Source: Branchiostoma floridae (Eukaryota > Chordata > Leptocardii > Amphioxiformes > Branchiostomatidae). Taken from it: a stretch of 64,000 nt of DNA. Below the pieces are notes generated by a model that made no database searches, was not told where the DNA came from, and worked only from the letters and a program-made list of their open reading frames with translations. Positions 26,701-36,690 of this stretch are shown piece by piece. The stretch lies in contig NC_049980.1 in the NCBI RefSeq assembly GCF_000003815.2, positions 17,929,831-17,993,830 of the forward strand. Reading direction: 5' to 3'. A program made the translations under genes and the position numbers. The first letter of the stretch is position 1, and each line of letters opens with the position of its first letter.

Positions 26701-28873
26701 TGGTGCCAAACAAAAAATATGCATCTCTGTCTTCTTGGACACAGCAGAAGTGTAAAGAAAATTGTACACGTGTACCAGCAAGAAAAGCAGCACTCCTGGT
26801 GTGGCATCAGACAGTATATGACCCAGTCTCTGGTTAATTGTGACTCCCCAAGATTCATTGTTGCTCTGAAACAAAGATGAGCAGAAAAAGTGTCCATTAT
26901 CAAATGATTCAAATCCGATTATGTCATACATGTCACACATACGTATATTGAATGACAAATAAAAAGTTGATACACATGTATATGCCATATTATGTTTTCC
27001 CCTGTACATCATATCAAGTTTATGTTACGAGTTTCTTCTTACCTGGTCAAATTTTCCATAAGGTGCTGGTTTGGTGAGTTGTACAAGGATAGTGATGACC
27101 CCTAGCAGAAATCCGAGGCACACCAGGCCATAGTGCACCCAGAAATGTATAGTATCAACAGCGAAGGTCCAAGGGAGTAACTAGGGGTATCAAAACATTT
27201 ATGATGATGACCACGCATAATGCCACATGATTTTATACTTGCATAAGAAAATATCGAAACGTACAATGTCTGTAATACTCGGTGGGGACGCAATCCGTAG
27301 GGGTGTTATAAACGTGGCTATAATATCAGTAACTAGAGTTCCACGAACACATACCTTTGCCAAATAAACCAGGTTTGTTATGTAGAATGATGTCTGTAGA
27401 CAAATGCGTTACTCCTTTCATTTTCTTTATAATGATATGCTTGGAGTTGGTTTATAAAATTTCAGCATTGATCATGCAAATTAGATCCCAAGTTACAATT
27501 AATTGATATCGAATTGCATACCAAAATCATGATGATCCTTTAATCCATTCTTGACTTATTCTCTTTCAAAGTCTTTAAATACACCTCTTACTCTCTTCCC
27601 TCTTTCTCAGTTACATATGTGAAAACTTTGATGAAAGTACTATAATGGAATACAGTGGATTTATGAACTTTTCCTCATCAATTATGCAAATTAGCTGTTA
27701 ATTTGCATAATAAGTATCACATTATATAAGTCTTCACTTAAGCTATCTACATGCCAAAAATCATGACGATCCGTCAACACGTTCATATTTTCTCATTAAT
27801 TATGCAAATGAGATCATCATGTGCATGATAAAAATGTATTGACATTTCTCTCTTTCTCAGCTACATATGTGACAAGTTTTAAAGTCCTATCATGGAATGT
27901 AGTGAATTTATAAAATATCCTCATTAATTATGCAAATTAGCTGTTGATTTGCATAATTTGTATCTTATTATGCAGGTCTTTACTTACGCTACCTACATAC
28001 CAAAAAACATGATGATCCGTCAACATGTTCAGATTTTCTCATTAATTATGCAAATGAAGCCATCATTTGCATAATTGATATCTATCGACATTTCTCTCCT
28101 TCCCAGCTACATATGTGACAAGTTTGAAAGTCCTATCATGGAATGCAGTGGATTTATAAATTTTCCTCATTAATTATGCAAATTAGCTGTTGATTTGCAT
28201 AATTAGTATACCATTATGTACGTCATCACTCATTCTATCTACATACCAAAAATCATGACGATCCGTCAACACGTTGTAGAGTTATTCTCGTCCAAAGTTT
28301 GAAAGGAAACCGGTGCCTGCAGTTCCAAAAAAGGCGCTAGGGGGCCCAAACTCACAGCACTTACTCTCTGCCTCGAGGGCTATCTACCACTCAAAAATCA
28401 TGATCACAGCATGTCCAGAACAGGAGATATCAAAAATTGAGGTTCTGCTGCAGTACCTTAGCAAGCCGCTAGGGGGCCCATTATCGAACTTGACCTTCGT
28501 TTTCCCGACCCCTACCCACCTACCAAATATTATCGGGATCCATCCAAGACTTCTTGAGTTATGCTGTTAACACACAGACAGACAGACAGACACACAGACA
28601 CACAGACTCACAAGCCCAAAACATAACCTTAGCCATTCTGGCAAAGGTAAAAAATAGTAATACCTCTTTACGCTGTTTACCATGTTACATTATAAGGCGG
28701 CTCATTTTTGCTGTTGCAGCTTACATAGCCTGAATAAATCTCGCTTATAGCAGCCCGCCCAACATCCGCCGGCGGGGCCAGATACTTAGTACAGCCCTGG
28801 ACAGCAGAGTTTGTGTTACACAGACTACAGCTTACATAACGGTGTAATGTTACAGTGTACTTACTTGGAACAT
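23774..28873 (-). CDS. SRD5A: Steroid 5-alpha-reductase (3-oxo-5-alpha-steroid 4-dehydrogenase), 10 exons, 273 aa
   Basis: Coding exons in transcription order: 28865-28873, 27043-27180, 26776-26865, 26354-26433, 26198-26251, 25854-25946, 24999-25111, 24756-24846, 24343-24432, 23774-23837. All junctions are GT/AG and keep phase, totalling 822 nt. The product is a polytopic ER membrane enzyme that uses NADPH to reduce the 4,5 double bond of 3-oxo steroids. Family landmarks are [10 protein letters not shown] with the catalytic-region Tyr at 103, [46 protein letters not shown] and the C-terminal [11 protein letters not shown]. Length is close to the usual 254-259. It belongs with SRD5A1/2 rather than SRD5A3 or TECR, but which paralogue is not resolved. 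The position of the human SRD5A2 Glu57 is Asp69 here. The first coding exon is only three codons long. Confidence 0.9.
25229..25613. mobile_element. Harbinger-like MITE in a 5-alpha-reductase intron
   Basis: A 385-bp element with perfect 33-bp terminal inverted repeats that start GGCCTAGGAAAAAAAATG (25229-25261 and 25581-25613). It is flanked on both sides by TTA, the target duplication typical of PIF/Harbinger elements, whose ends often begin GGC/GGG. A subterminal motif, agggtcgg-caggt or agggtcgg-taggtaggg, occurs near each end. It has no coding capacity and lies between exons 25854-25946 and 24999-25111. Confidence 0.75.
27430..28640. repeat. Tandem octamer-bearing repeat, about 246-bp unit, in 5-alpha-reductase intron 1
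   Basis: Successive units begin near 27674, 27920 and 28165 with ctcattaattatgcaaatta and share atcatgacgatccgtcaaca in the same place. A partial unit precedes them. Each unit has two or three ATGCAAAT/ATTTGCAT octamers, often as inverted pairs. The array ends in an acag/acac simple repeat (28569-28611) followed by cccaaaacataacctt, which looks like the tail of a dispersed element. No coding frame is present. Confidence 0.75.
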
Positions 28874-29187
28874 TTCGAAGCTTTCCTGCTGCCTCAAGTG
28901 TGAGTTCAGGTCTTGCCAACCTCGAGCTGTCTCAACCTCCTTGGCTTTTTGTTAAGACACTGAAGTCACTGGTTTCATAAACTGTCCGTCCGCGTGGCCA
29001 ATGTAACAGTGGTGTTCAAGTACCGCCTATCGTTGCATCAACATTCCTTGCGTAAGCTTCAATTTCTTAGTTGGTAAATAAGGTGTGAGGTCAAAGGTTA
29101 AAGTTCAAACCTACCAGCTGCCAGAGATCCCGTCTAGCACTACACTTGTGTTCAGTGCCCCACAAGTGACATTTGCAGCTTGGTTTC
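28874..29187. promoter_or_regulatory. Divergent promoter interval of the 5-alpha-reductase and PEX39-like genes
   Basis: Only 314 bp separate the two predicted start codons, which point away from each other. The interval must hold both 5' untranslated regions and the shared promoter. No TATA box is evident. Its GC content is higher than that of the flanking introns. Shared regulation is inferred from position alone. Confidence 0.5.
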
Positions 29188-32100
29188 ATGAAAAAAATGT
29201 CCCAAACTATGACAACAGCAGAGATAGAGGAATGTGACATCTATATGGACTTTTATCGGTATGACTTTGAGCACGACCAGCGGTTTCAGGACGGGTTTCG
29301 CAAGAGTTTGTCAGCAGAAAATACTATTCAGGGCGAGGAATTTCTCAGAGCAAAAGTGTTCTACTTCAACAAGTTTTGCAGGTAATGTCAATGGGTCACC
29401 AGGCAGCTAAGCTGTGAATTAAGATGCTTGGGCAAGCTCACTCCCCTGGGCACAAAGTCCCGCGACCGGGGTGCATTACCCTGTACCAACACTACCATGT
29501 TAGAATGTAGATGTAGACGTAGATGCATGATGTAGTCTTTAAATGTGGTTTAAATGGTGTGAATAGATAAAATGTAACGCCAAGTTAGGGTTGTCTTTGA
29601 GGAAATGTTTTTTATTCATCAGCTGCAGGCAACTTCAGTTGGTGATTATCATGCAGTGGCCCCAACAGCTGTGCAATACACCATCACTGCTAGATCCCTT
29701 ATATACACATAATCCCACTTAATGAGAGGATTTACTGGATTAACACCACATGGCCCGTCAAACATGTCTAATAAAAGACCCCCCCCCCCCCTTTCTGCTA
29801 TATGCAATTGTTTTGAGCTTACCTTAAGATAAGTTAAGTGTTCTCAAGACGGAGTCCTTTTTGTGACACCTGTCTATATTGAGAAACTACAACCTTTCCT
29901 TTGTGTCAGTGTCAACATTGAGCACAGGAAATATGGTGTATTTGGCTGGGTCTTAAAATCACAGCCTGCATGGTGCTTCAGTTAATCTCATGTTATCTTT
30001 AATCTTAATAATATGGTGGATTATGAGTCAGGCCCGTGGATTATCTTCTTGATGAGCCCAGAGCCCTAATGTACTGAACCATTCCCAGCATCTAACTGTA
30101 TGAGCCATTGGTCATAACTTTACTGTAGGACTCCGAGGACTTTGGAGATTTCACACCTGAAATTTGGAATGTTCCAGGATACAAAGAAAATAGATTTTGG
30201 AACATTTGATTACTAGTAATCTCTAAGCAGATTCCATGGTGCCATAAGGTTATAAGTATCAAAGCTGGCCCGGGAGTATAGCCGGCTATTATAAGGGAAC
30301 CGGGCAAACGGGCACCGGTAAGTTTGATACTATACATTTACGCACCGTGGATCTGGTTGGAGATTAGATTACTAGTAAGATTGTGAATTTTCATAAAGCC
30401 AATCACCTTTATATTTTTATATTTCATTTCCTTTTGTAACCTTTGTTTCCATCAAAATCACAATAGTAGTAAGTTACTGTGTATAACACAATTCAAAGAA
30501 TGTTAATTTTGGCAAATTGTCATTTAGTANNNNNNNNNNNNNNNNNNNNNNNNNNNNNNNNNNNNNNNNNNNNNNNNNNNNNNNNNNNNNNNNNNNNNNN
30601 NNNNNNNNNNNNNNNNNNNNNNNNNNNNNAGTATAATGAAAATACTGTCCTAGGATCAACCCTATGGTTTTCATCGGACAATATGGTATTAAAATGGGTT
30701 AAACTTAAGGTTTATGTAGTGCATTAATGCATGATGCTAGTACTATCAGGAGGTAAGCAAAATAATTGTGCTGTCTTAACAGTATCCCTTATGTGATCTG
30801 CATTTTCATTTTTAACATAGAAAAATACATACAATACAGCAACACAACATTGCACTCATGATTACAGACGAGGCACCAGGGACTGTATTCATGTTGATGG
30901 CTTCAAGAAGTGGTTAGACGCAATGCAACAAAAAGGTAAGTATCTCTTCAAATCATGTTCCAGCCCCAATGTGGACATTTCAAATTTGGTTTAATACCTT
31001 TATAGCAGATGGTTGAAGAAAAAGGCATCTCTAGTCTCAGACTCTTGTTTTATATAACTTATTATTATAAGCAGACATTAAGGCCTTTATATTCACATAT
31101 CCTTGTTAATGTCACATGTCCTTCTTAAGTCAGATGTGACATAGTACATACATGTATTACATTTTTATGATAACTACAAAGCCATTAGCATGCACACAAT
31201 ATGCATGTGTGGCGTTCAGTTCAAAGTCAACATTATGGCAGGTACCATGATATATGTCCCGCAGTTATTTACTAGCAATTGCTACACTTATGAGCCTAAC
31301 TGCAACATTTTTATGACATATTTTGCAATTTGTCATTTTCATGTGCAATTTCCAATTTAAAGACGTTTTTATCACTTTGGTAGGTAAATTCCATTCTTAT
31401 GACACAATGTTGGGACATCTAAGTACCTCATCCTCATATTTGTTGCATAGTGTTTGTTATTCACAAATACCAGTAGTTTGTCTTTGCAACTTTTACAAAA
31501 TCAAATTCGCCAATTTTGTATCATAACAAAATGGTCCAGAAATTTAAAGATGATCACAGAAGATACATTGTAGATGACGATGGCAAATAATGTGATGTAG
31601 TCCCTGGAGTGTTGTACACCCAGCAATTCATGATTGTAGCCATAATTGCCAACTGTGGGAGTTAAAAATGTGCATTCAAATTACATCTGTGGAGTCAGAG
31701 ACTATCACCAGGGAATTTTTAGCTGAGCAGAAATTGGGATAGCTGTCTTGTGATTACCATCCCTGTCCAGCCCTATTCCTCATGATATGTTAGAACACAA
31801 TGTTACTGCATCCCCTGAAGACAGGTTGAAATGTGAAGTTTAGAGTCTATTAATGAATTGCTTTTATTGCTTATTGCTAAGGTGCACACTCTTTGTTTTC
31901 ATATATTCAACACTACTTTCAATACTTCTGTACTAGCCTTATTGATTAACCGTGGCTCCCATCTTCCCCCCTCACCATGAGGGATGAGTATGGGAGCCTC
32001 AGTAAACTAACAAGGCTGATACTCAGGCCATATGATCCACAGAATTCACTGCAGGTTTGGGGTATCAACGTCCAGAAGGCAGTCCTGAAACCAAAGAGGA

Positions 32101-32344
32101 CACATCAGATGCTGAAGTTAAGTTTGGTTTAGAGGACCAGACAGAAGTAGCATCAGCTAATACTACAGGTACTGCAGAGTCTTCCACTTCCAGTTATCCA
32201 ACATCATTTTCTGACATCATTCATTGTGTTCAAGAGGGGAAGGAGATTCCTGGAATAGAAAAACTCGATGTACAGCCTATCAACTGTGAGCCAACACTGT
32301 CCACTCAGACAAGACCACCAAAACCTTGGGAGGGAAGAACTTAG
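29188..32344 (+). CDS. PEX39: PEX39/C6orf226-like peroxisomal protein with extra N-terminal region (3 exons, 183 aa)
   Basis: Exons 29188-29381, 30868-30935 and 32055-32344 join in phase at GT/AG sites and end at TAG. The C-terminal exon carries the family core: FSDIIHCVQEGKEIPGIEKL, then EPT about 10 residues later, and the RPPKPWE motif near the end. Human C6orf226 has been described as PEX39, which helps PEX7 import PTS2 cargo; its KPWE motif is shared with PEX13. The first two exons add about 85 residues (YMDFYRYDFEHDQRFQDGF ... DGFKKWLDAMQ) that the roughly 100-residue human protein lacks. I do not recognise this part. Several in-frame ATGs (29188, 29197, 29209) are possible starts. An acidic Ser/Thr-rich linker joins the two regions. 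A 100-N gap lies in intron 1. Confidence 0.72.
30217..30366. mobile_element. hAT-like foldback MITE, copy 3
   Basis: A 150-bp member of the family at 222-400. It starts TAATCTCTAAGCAG, includes aagtatcaaagctggccc, and ends GGTTGGAGATTA. The flanks gattactag before and after are identical over 9 bp, consistent with an 8-9 bp target duplication. It lies in intron 1 of the PEX39-like gene. Confidence 0.8.
30530..30629. other. Assembly gap (100 N)
   Basis: Exactly 100 N, a conventional scaffold-gap placeholder whose true length is unknown. It lies in intron 1 of the PEX39-like gene, so no exon is affected in my model. Open frames spanning it are artefacts. Confidence 0.99.
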
Positions 32345-33513
32345 AGCTACCAGCATGTATTTAATAGATACTTTAATTTGTAAAAAAAAAAAAGCATGTA
32401 AAAAAAAACATAACACACTGTGATTTTATAACTATAAGGTAAAATGTCTCAAGTACTGCGTGTGAATGCGATTCAGAGTCACAGTGCAGTTAGAAGACTC
32501 CTTCTGTCTGATATGATGGTAACTGTTGGTTTAATGATGTCACAGATTGGTCTGTTTGGACATATGGCTGATGTCTGTGACAAGATTGGTTTCTCACGAC
32601 AACAGGTTTTATGATGTGAACCTTGCAGACTCACATAACCTCAGTCTATCACATGTTTAGACAACCTGACAGAACATCGAACAGTTGCAAATTCTGTTAA
32701 AAGGGAAGTCACAGGATACTTTCCAGGTTTAATCTTGTACTGTAGGGGTCATATGTCTTCTAAAGCCGAAGTCTTTTTAGTGTCCATTCTGGAGTTTGCA
32801 GATGTTATCGCTGTGCAAATGGGCAGGCAGGATATTGAGGGCAACACAATCTTCTTCCCACACATGTAAGCTGTTCTGGAAGATACCAACCAAATTAAAC
32901 CAGTGATAAAGCACCTGTGTGTCCTCTCTGCTCTAATCTAGCTGTGGGTTGATGCTGTGAATCAGGACTTGTGCACATCTAAGATGCTGAATGCCCACTG
33001 ATTGATGATCAAACAAATGTACATAAAAAGCTTGTCAGAACTGGTGGAAACATTATATTATAGAACTTGTAGAAGGTTAAGATGTTTGAATGTTTTAATT
33101 CTTGGTAAAAAAAAAGCTTTTTTTTTTGTTTACTTCAGATTACCCCCAAACATGGTTCTTCAGCAATTCAGATGTTTGGAGTTACATTAACTGGATCATG
33201 ATGACAGATATCAATTCACCCTAGTTTTAATAGTTGAAGGGTATAACATGTTACCCATCAGATAAGCTGTCCTGAGGAAGCTTGTTCCAAAATGATACAG
33301 TTCTAGAAAAGGACCTTGCAACATGGAACCTCCTATCCTATTGAGATGTTGAATATGGAAGAAGAAAGAATTATTTACTTTTGTGAAATATTGTATCATT
33401 GCTGAAATACCTTGTATTTTGAAGCTAATTATATAAATACAGTGTAGTTTGTAGCCCAAGCACACGACCAAATACAAATCATTTTCTTGACAGTACTATT
33501 ATGTTGTCCATCA

Positions 33514-33644
33514 TAATCTCCAAGCAGATCCTACGGTATCATAAGATAGTATCAAAGCTGGCCAAGGAGTGTAGCCGGCTAAGGGAGTCAAACGGAAGTT
33601 TGATACTATACATTATCATACACTGTGGATCTGGTTAGAGATTA
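33514..33644. mobile_element. hAT-like foldback MITE, copy 4
   Basis: A 131-bp copy starting TAATCTCCAAGCAGATCC and ending GGTTAGAGATTA. It has a perfect 8-bp target duplication, gtccatca, at 33506-33513 and 33645-33652. Internal sequence, gatagtatcaaagctggcc with a complementary agtttgatactata, is shared with copies 1 and 3. Confidence 0.85.
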
Positions 33645-33722
33645 GTCCATCAGACCTGTAGTCCATCAGACCTGTTCATCAGATCTGTTGTCCATCAGAC
33701 CTGTTGTCCATCAGACCTGTTT
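33645..33722. repeat. Minisatellite with gtccatcagacctgtt unit
   Basis: Four to five direct copies of a 16-18 bp unit reading gtccatcagacctgtt, some truncated or with agatctgt variants. It starts at the 3' target duplication of the adjacent MITE, so one unit end and the duplication are the same sequence. Confidence 0.85.
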
Positions 33723-35316
33723 CTGCAGTTTGTGCAGGTATCGCGACATTGTGCAGATCATCCATTAATTTTGTTTTGAATGCAGGGGATATTAAGTATA
33801 CATTACAGACAAATAGGATTATTTAAGTGATCCACGTTAGGTATTCCATTAAGATATCTTCCCAAATGAATACCGGCTCCCATATCTCTGTTTTTGAAAG
33901 TTATATCCCACACAAGAGCCTAAAACGAATTTAGGTTTTCACCTGATATTCTTGGCCTGATCACAAACATGATTATACCGGGCATGAGAGAAACGGGAGT
34001 ATTGTAAGTTTGTTATCCATGTATAATTAAATTTAGATATCTTGATTGATGCAAAAAAATCTATACATTGTCAGTAAGATCACTTTAGGACTTTCTGTCA
34101 CTTACTATGACCGCCTAAATGTCGGATATGATAGACCTGGGCATGCAAACATCCCAGGCCTAATGCTGAAAATGATTGACAAAATTTTGTTCGAGAATGA
34201 AGACAACATTTTTAAGACTTGCTTGGCGTTTTTATTTCTCCCCATATCGATCGGCTTTATCCACAAGATGGACGTACATGGAGAGAGAGAGAGACAGTAT
34301 CCTTTTGTTGATTCTACACCCTTGGAAAAGAACTTTCTGATTATCTCCACTATTTACCAATTTATCCTTTCAATGTTTACTTCTTTGAACAACCCTTCTG
34401 ATGCATTCGCAGACCAGGTAGTAGTCCATGTGAGCTTTGTTCAACTCCCGATAGCCTGCACGGTCTTTGCGGATTTGATTACAATTACCTGACATATGGT
34501 AAATGAATCGCACAATTACATCTCGCTGATCTCATGTTTAAACTAGCTGTGTTATATTTATGGATTTCATGATATCTGAGACTGTGATGATAGATTAAAG
34601 CTGTGGTGGGGATTGAAACACAAAGGGTGAGTAGTACAGTCTCCTCGAACCCGGGCCACCAGCTCACGACCCCAACGCACTAACCACAAGCTTGAAAGAT
34701 CCGAACCGTTCTTCAGTCAGGTGGACCTTAAACTTTACTTAATCTTGCTTGGCATTACCATTGATCAATGTCAGCGCACTGTCGTTCAAATGACGGGGTT
34801 CTTTCAAGAGGTCGCCTACACGTCATCAGATCAGTAACATCAGCGGTCTCAACGACATAAACTGACTCAGGGTGGGCGGTTGGATCGGCAGTTATACTGA
34901 TGTACAACTTAAAGAATTAAAAGTTTCAGATGGCCATTTCAATTGTACGAAAATGAGTTGCAACTGGAAACTGAACATTTCTGACATTTTTCCGTTATAT
35001 TTTTATTCCAACCATGTACACAGTCAACAACCTGCTTTGAAATTTTACGAAGATGATTTACAGCTAAAATCTGAACCAGAACATCCTTTTTCCGTTCATA
35101 TTCTTATTCCAACCATGTACAGAATCTACAAACCGTTTCTATCTAAGTAGACTTTATTACTTAATACGTTCTCAGAACAATGGTTGATATTAATTGGCAT
35201 TTCCATGTAAGGGAGGCAGATCAAGATGTCCAGGCATTTGCATGTAGTCGTCAAATTTTGCACGGCCCGTCTTGTTGTCACCAGCTATGCTCTGTATACG
35301 CAGCGGAAAAGTTGTT

Positions 35317-35322
35317 TTTATT
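35317..35322 (-). terminator. Polyadenylation signal of the RFamide precursor gene
   Basis: TTTATT on plus reads AATAAA on minus, about 125 bp past the stop codon of the neuropeptide precursor. The short distance suits a compact neuropeptide transcript. Confidence 0.55.
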
Positions 35323-35446
35323 CAAAGAGTGCGATCTAGAATTCTTTTCTACAGTAGCTAGAAACATTTCTTATGTGTAAAGAGACGAGTCACGCCCGTT
35401 TGGTTTATCGCAGAACAGAGACGTCTTTTAGACAGTCCGCTCTATT

Positions 35447-35851
35447 TCATGGAATGTCTCCTTGTTGTTCCATTTCCAACCCTTGTATGACCTCTTCCAT
35501 GAGCTGGACAGCATACTGAAGGAGCTGAATCAGTGGTAGAGCTTTAGTTTGGACACGATGACTGTGGGCCGGCCCTCTCTCTGCAGCGTTGTCTTCCGTT
35601 AATGTAGGCTTGCCGCCGTGCGACGACCGAAGCATGGCTGCTGTATCGTCGAAGCTTGCCCATTTCTTACCAAACCGCAGCGGAATGATGTGTTTCAATT
35701 TGGCATTCGTTGACTTGTCATCCCTCGCAACTCTGTTGAACAATGCAGCCGTGTCCCCATCGTCTCCTCGGACATGCGCAATCGTGACAGCGATGCACAG
35801 AGCAACCAGCACGAGGGTGGCGTGCCGTAGCGTGGCGCCGGGGAGTTGCAT
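35447..35851 (-). CDS. RFamide-type neuropeptide precursor, 134 aa
   Basis: A single coding exon (acceptor at about 35884, exon from 35883). Residues 1-29 form a signal peptide with hydrophobic core ATLVLVALCIAVTIA. The only amidation site is HIIPLRF-G-K-K at residues 54-63: Gly61 is the amide donor and Lys62-Lys63 the dibasic cleavage site. An upstream R-x-x-R (residues 40-43) would release a 17-residue peptide, DDKSTNAKLKHIIPLRF-amide; cleavage at a nearer basic residue is possible. The remaining acidic C-terminal part ends in an amphipathic helix (ALPLIQLLQYAVQLMEEV). The PLRF-amide end resembles LPXRF-amide (GnIH) peptides and protostome sNPF, but assignment to a named family cannot be made from one short peptide. 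A 5' non-coding exon with TATA/CRE promoter lies 3.6 kb upstream. Confidence 0.8.
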   Translation of the reverse strand: MQLPGATLRHATLVLVALCIAVTIAHVRGDDGDTAALFNRVARDDKSTNAKLKHIIPLRFGKKWASFDDTAAMLRSSHGGKPTLTEDNAAERGPAHSHRVQTKALPLIQLLQYAVQLMEEVIQGLEMEQQGDIP

Positions 35852-36212
35852 TGTGGAGTTGCAGAGATTGGAACCGCCCACAACTGTAACACAGACGAGG
35901 AATACAGACACGGAAGTTAGCCTTGCGTCGATAGCCTGAAAAAAGACTGATACAATGGAGATGGTGTTCATTAGCATTGACTTATCCCAACATATCACAT
36001 CATCGACCGCGTATGTACACAATAACGCTCTGACGCAGAAACTGATGCAGCTACGCATCAATACAACTGAGAAAGTTACAAAATTAAAAAAAAAAAGACA
36101 TGAGCACATTTTCTACTCCATGTATAATCAGTGTGTAGTAATAGATTGTATATATGCCTAGGGCTTAAGCTCCTCAGTATTTGAGAAATATACTATTTGT
36201 CATTTCTGACAG

Positions 36213-36335
36213 TTCCACTACACATGCGATAGGTCCATATTATCCATGCGACAGGTGCCATTACCCATGTGGTAGGTCCATATTACTCATGTGGTAGGTC
36301 CATATTACCCATGTGACAGGTGGACTGTACATAGT
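36213..36335. repeat. Minisatellite, tccatatta(c/t)cc-catgtggtagg unit
   Basis: About five imperfect direct copies of a 22-24 bp unit such as catgtggtaggtccatatta. It lies in the intron of the RFamide precursor gene. No coding function is seen. Confidence 0.8.
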
Positions 36336-36515
36336 CTGTACTATATGCAATTCTTCCAGAAAAAAAAACAGTATATCTTTTCCCTCCATGTGCAATAGTT
36401 GTAGACTGTAGAAACACTAGTTTTAGTTTTTTAATACTTGTATTTGATAAATGTACTATTGTAGTAGTATTTTTTAGAATAAAGAAAGAAAAAAATTATA
36501 TATCATTAAAAAAAA

Positions 36516-36690
36516 TTGGCGTCGGGCGTGGCGTAACTGGTACAGCGTTCGGCTCGAAATCTATACTATTAGGTCCTGAGTTCGATCCCCCGCCGTGCCC
36601 CCGACGTTGTGCCCTTGGGAAAGGCACTTTACACGAACTTCCTCACTTCACCCAGGTGTAAAAATGGGTACCTGACTTCGGTCAGCATTT
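36516..36690 (+). mobile_element. tRNA-derived SINE
   Basis: A tRNA-like head has a recognisable pol III A box (GTGGCGTAACTGG, 36528-36540) and B box (GAGTTCGATCC, 36578-36588), spaced as in a tRNA gene. A conserved-looking body follows: cccttgggaaaggcacttt and cccaggtgtaaaaatgggta. The upstream flank is A-rich. It is not a functional tRNA gene because no proper acceptor stem closes. It lies in the RFamide gene intron. Confidence 0.75.

Larger units (their letters stand above)
32345..35316. other. 3' region of the PEX39-like gene and intergenic DNA
   Basis: No supported exon. It contains the probable 3' untranslated region of the PEX39-like gene, a MITE copy with a minisatellite (33514-33722), and AT-rich unique sequence. 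An uninterrupted 148-codon frame at 34046-34492 has no recognisable domain and was not accepted. Confidence 0.5.

Noticed and set aside
29770-29795. CRISPR or other structured repeat near the poly-C run
   Set aside because: It is a single homopolymer tract, and the tandem repeats in this eukaryotic window have no spacer structure.
34046-34492. 148-codon plus-strand frame
   Set aside because: No recognisable domain, no flanking exons and AT-rich intergenic composition.
36516-36600. Functional tRNA gene
   Set aside because: A and B boxes are present, but no closed acceptor stem is visible and a SINE body follows directly.
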